DNA from: CBDBBY01 sp965203215
GTDB taxonomy: Bacteria; Pseudomonadota; Alphaproteobacteria; Rhodobacterales; Rhodobacteraceae
DNA: 64,000 nt
Assembly (NCBI GenBank): GCA_965203215.1
Contig: CBDBBY010000001.1
Coordinates: forward strand, 4,526,001-4,590,000
Reading direction: 5' to 3'
Shown in pieces: positions 62,358 to 64,000 of the stretch. How positions within the stretch are numbered: position 1 is the first letter of the stretch; every line of letters starts with the position of its first letter. The notes under the pieces are model-generated. The model had not been told where the DNA came from. It saw only the letters and a program-made list of their open reading frames with translations, and did no database searches. The translations under genes were made by a program, and so were the position numbers.

Positions 62358-63250
62358 GCTCCTCCGACGCGCCGCAAACATTTTCGGCAATCTCTGTTGC
62401 GTCGTGCCGCGAGCGAGCTGAGGCGCTCGCGTCGGTGCTTGAGCGCATTGATCCGCAGCCGACCTGCATTGGAACGACGGAGATCGAAGACGGTTCCGGA
62501 TGTTGGGAAGTCGGCGCTTATTTCGGTGCGATGCCGAACAACTCTGAACTTGCCCTCCTTTCGTCGGCATTCGGGACGACGGACTTTGCGGTCTCCGAGC
62601 TCCCCGAAACAGACTGGGTATCGAAAGTTCAGCGTGATCTGAAAGCCGTCAGAGTTGGCCGGTTCTGGGTGTATGGAAGCCACCTTCGCGATGCTGTGCC
62701 GGACGGCGTCATACCGCTGGAGATCCAATCCTCGATGGCATTCGGAACAGGGCACCACCCAACCACGGCCGGCTGCTTGTCGGTGCTTGATGATTTCGCG
62801 CGAGAAGGACGAGAGTTTGTCGCGGTCGCGGATATCGGCTGCGGCACCGGAGTATTGGCAATGGCTGCGGCAAAGCTTTGGCCGGGCGCAATTGTGGCGA
62901 CCGACATCGATCCCGTGGCGATTGAAGTTGCCGCGGCGAATTTCGCCGCCAATTCAATTTCAGGAAGAATAGAGCTTCACGCGGCGGCGGGCTTCCAGCA
63001 TCCTGTTCATCGCCGCGCCGGCCCGTATGATCTCGCGCTCGCAAACTTGCATAGGGATCCGCTGCTGGAACTCGTCGCCGAATTCAGTGAGTTCTTGCGT
63101 GAGGGCGGAACGGCGGTTTTGTCAGGTTTGCTTGAAACGCAAGCGCGCGATGTCGTCGATGCCTACCGGAGCCGAGGATTCAAGCTGATTGAATCAAAGG
63201 AAGGAAACGATTGGGCAACGGTCACATTTCGGAAAGGTCGTCTCGGATAG
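62336..63250 (+). CDS. prmA: Ribosomal protein L11 methyltransferase
   Basis: AdoMet-dependent methyltransferase of the PrmA family, 304 residues from the ATG at 62336 inside the end of msrA (an upstream ATG at 62309 is also in frame). The N-terminal substrate-recognition domain is followed by AFGTGHHPTTAGCL, a PrmA hallmark, then the AdoMet site VADIGCGTGVLAMAAAKLWP and ATDIDPVAIEVAAANF. The usual NILA-x-PL catalytic segment reads NLHRDPLLEL here, a deviation worth noting. It is followed by a GC-rich palindrome at the end of the transcript. Confidence 0.9.
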   Translation: MSGDSGLSSSDAPQTFSAISVASCRERAEALASVLERIDPQPTCIGTTEIEDGSGCWEVGAYFGAMPNNSELALLSSAFGTTDFAVSELPETDWVSKVQRDLKAVRVGRFWVYGSHLRDAVPDGVIPLEIQSSMAFGTGHHPTTAGCLSVLDDFAREGREFVAVADIGCGTGVLAMAAAKLWPGAIVATDIDPVAIEVAAANFAANSISGRIELHAAAGFQHPVHRRAGPYDLALANLHRDPLLELVAEFSEFLREGGTAVLSGLLETQARDVVDAYRSRGFKLIESKEGNDWATVTFRKGRLG

Positions 63251-63271
63251 GCGCGCGCAGCTGCGCGCGCC
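63250..63271. terminator. Palindromic hairpin between convergent prmA and FAH-family genes
   Basis: GGCGCGCGCAG and its complement form a perfect 22-bp palindrome starting at the last base of the prmA stop codon. No T-run follows closely, but position between convergent genes fits a bidirectional terminator. Confidence 0.5.
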
Positions 63272-63313
63272 CAAGTTTGTTGTTCAGGACTGCCGGCATG
63301 ATTTCACTTGCTT

Positions 63314-64000
63314 TCAGTCGCTCGCGATGACGTTCTGGCATTGCTCGCCAAGACCGTCGATGCCCAATCTTATCGTCTGCCCCGGCTTCAGGTAGACCTG
63401 CGGCTTCTGGCCCATTCCGACACCGGGCGGAGTGCCCGTCGGGATGATGTCTCCCGACTGCAAGGACATGAATTGCGAGATGTAACTTACAAGGAATGCC
63501 ACCCCGAAGATCATCGTGCTGGTCGAACCGTCCTGATAGCGGTGCCCGTCCACTTCAAGCCACATGCGGAGGTCGGAAGTGTTCGCAATCTCGTCCGCGG
63601 TCACAAGCCACGGGCCGATGGGCGCAAACGTGTCTGCGCTCTTGCCTTTGATCCATTGCCCGCACCGTTCCGCCTGGAACGAGCGTTCGGAGACGTCGTT
63701 GACAACGCAGTATCCGGCGACATGGTTCAGCGCGTCTTCTTCGCTGACATATTTCGCTTCCTTGCCGATCACGATGCCGAGTTCGACTTCCCAGTCTGTT
63801 TTTTTGGAGCCTCTAGGAAGCACCACGTTGTCATACGGACCGACGATTGCCGAAGTCGCTTTGCCGAACAGAATCGGTTCTTTCGGCGGGGTCTGGCCGG
63901 TTTCAGCTGCGTGATCGGAGTAATTCAGGCCGACGCAGATCACTTTTCCGACCGAGCCGACGCAAGGACCGGTTCGGGGAGATCCTTCAACGACGTCAAG
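63314..64000 (-). CDS. Fumarylacetoacetate hydrolase (FAH) family protein, 5' end beyond window
   Basis: Metal-dependent hydrolase of the FAH superfamily. The last 229 codons are in the window, and the frame remains open to the edge (reading LDVVEGSPRTGPCVGSVGKVICVGLNYSDHA), so the N-terminal domain is missing. Motifs are CVGLNYSDHAAE, EPILFGKATSAIVGP, WEVELGIVIGKEA with the metal-binding Glu residues, and IIPTGTPPGVGMGQKPQVYLKPGQT. Members act as acylpyruvate hydrolases, ureidoglycolate lyases or 2,4-diketo-sugar hydrolases; which applies cannot be decided. Confidence 0.9.
   Translation of the reverse strand, partial: LDVVEGSPRTGPCVGSVGKVICVGLNYSDHAAETGQTPPKEPILFGKATSAIVGPYDNVVLPRGSKKTDWEVELGIVIGKEAKYVSEEDALNHVAGYCVVNDVSERSFQAERCGQWIKGKSADTFAPIGPWLVTADEIANTSDLRMWLEVDGHRYQDGSTSTMIFGVAFLVSYISQFMSLQSGDIIPTGTPPGVGMGQKPQVYLKPGQTIRLGIDGLGEQCQNVIASD

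Overview
The window is chromosomal DNA of a moderately GC-rich alphaproteobacterium. Lineage markers are a FYDLN/TIGR02300 acidic zinc-ribbon protein, a short HisG paired with HisZ in a hisS-hisZ-hisG operon, a DUF1489 gene after hisG, rpsD as a lone S4 gene, and frequent TTG/GTG starts with 4-8 bp stop/start overlaps. Order and genus cannot be fixed from the sequence alone. A Hyphomicrobiales-like or marine alphaproteobacterial lineage is a guess.

Layout. 1-2.4 kb: dihydrolipoyl dehydrogenase (lpd) and a YgjP-like metallopeptidase. 2.3-6.4 kb: an AT-rich island flanked by imperfect direct repeats. It holds an OLD-like ATPase and a PIN-domain gene broken by an IS630-type element and by a nonsense codon. 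6.8-8.3 kb: a small exported protein, the FYDLN protein and tRNA-Ala(GGC). 8.56-11.8 kb: a cobalamin riboswitch and a BtuDFC-type ABC importer. 12.0-23.2 kb: a putative nicotinate (or related N-heterocycle) catabolic cluster. It has a FAD subunit, a fused Fe-S/Mo hydroxylase, a 6-hydroxynicotinate reductase-like protein, UPF0280, two AA_synth proteins and an enamidase-like amidohydrolase. It is interrupted by a second, intact ATPase-PIN pair (19.6-21.4 kb). 23.5-31.8 kb: ferredoxin-NADP reductase, ZnuBC without ZnuA behind a possible Zur box, a GMC oxidoreductase, a TauE/TIGR02186 pair and an unknown polytopic membrane protein. 31.9-36.5 kb: a complete Liv-type ABC importer. 36.6-37.8 kb: an AT-rich divergent pair, a membrane-anchored dUTPase/dCTP-deaminase-fold protein and a dCMP-deaminase-like protein. 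37.9-41.2 kb: an M19 dipeptidase, an unknown 563-aa protein and a DUF3726 protein. 41.3-50.7 kb (minus): xdhABC followed by a BMP-family ABC importer, a purine uptake and oxidation operon. 50.8-64 kb: housekeeping genes dnaE, hisS-hisZ-hisG, DUF1489, rpsD, an MFS carrier, msrA and prmA, a second small exported protein, and a FAH-family hydrolase cut by the window end.

How the parts fit. The core is N-heterocycle and purine metabolism: two molybdenum hydroxylase systems, matching importers and a reductive nicotinate-type branch. Three AT-rich insertions (about 2.6-6.1, 19.2-21.7 and 36.5-37.9 kb) sit between metabolic genes and carry defence-like modules: two ATPase+PIN pairs and one nucleotide-deaminase/dUTPase-fold pair. 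These, and two distant small exported proteins that share a palindromic upstream motif, are the least explained parts of the window.
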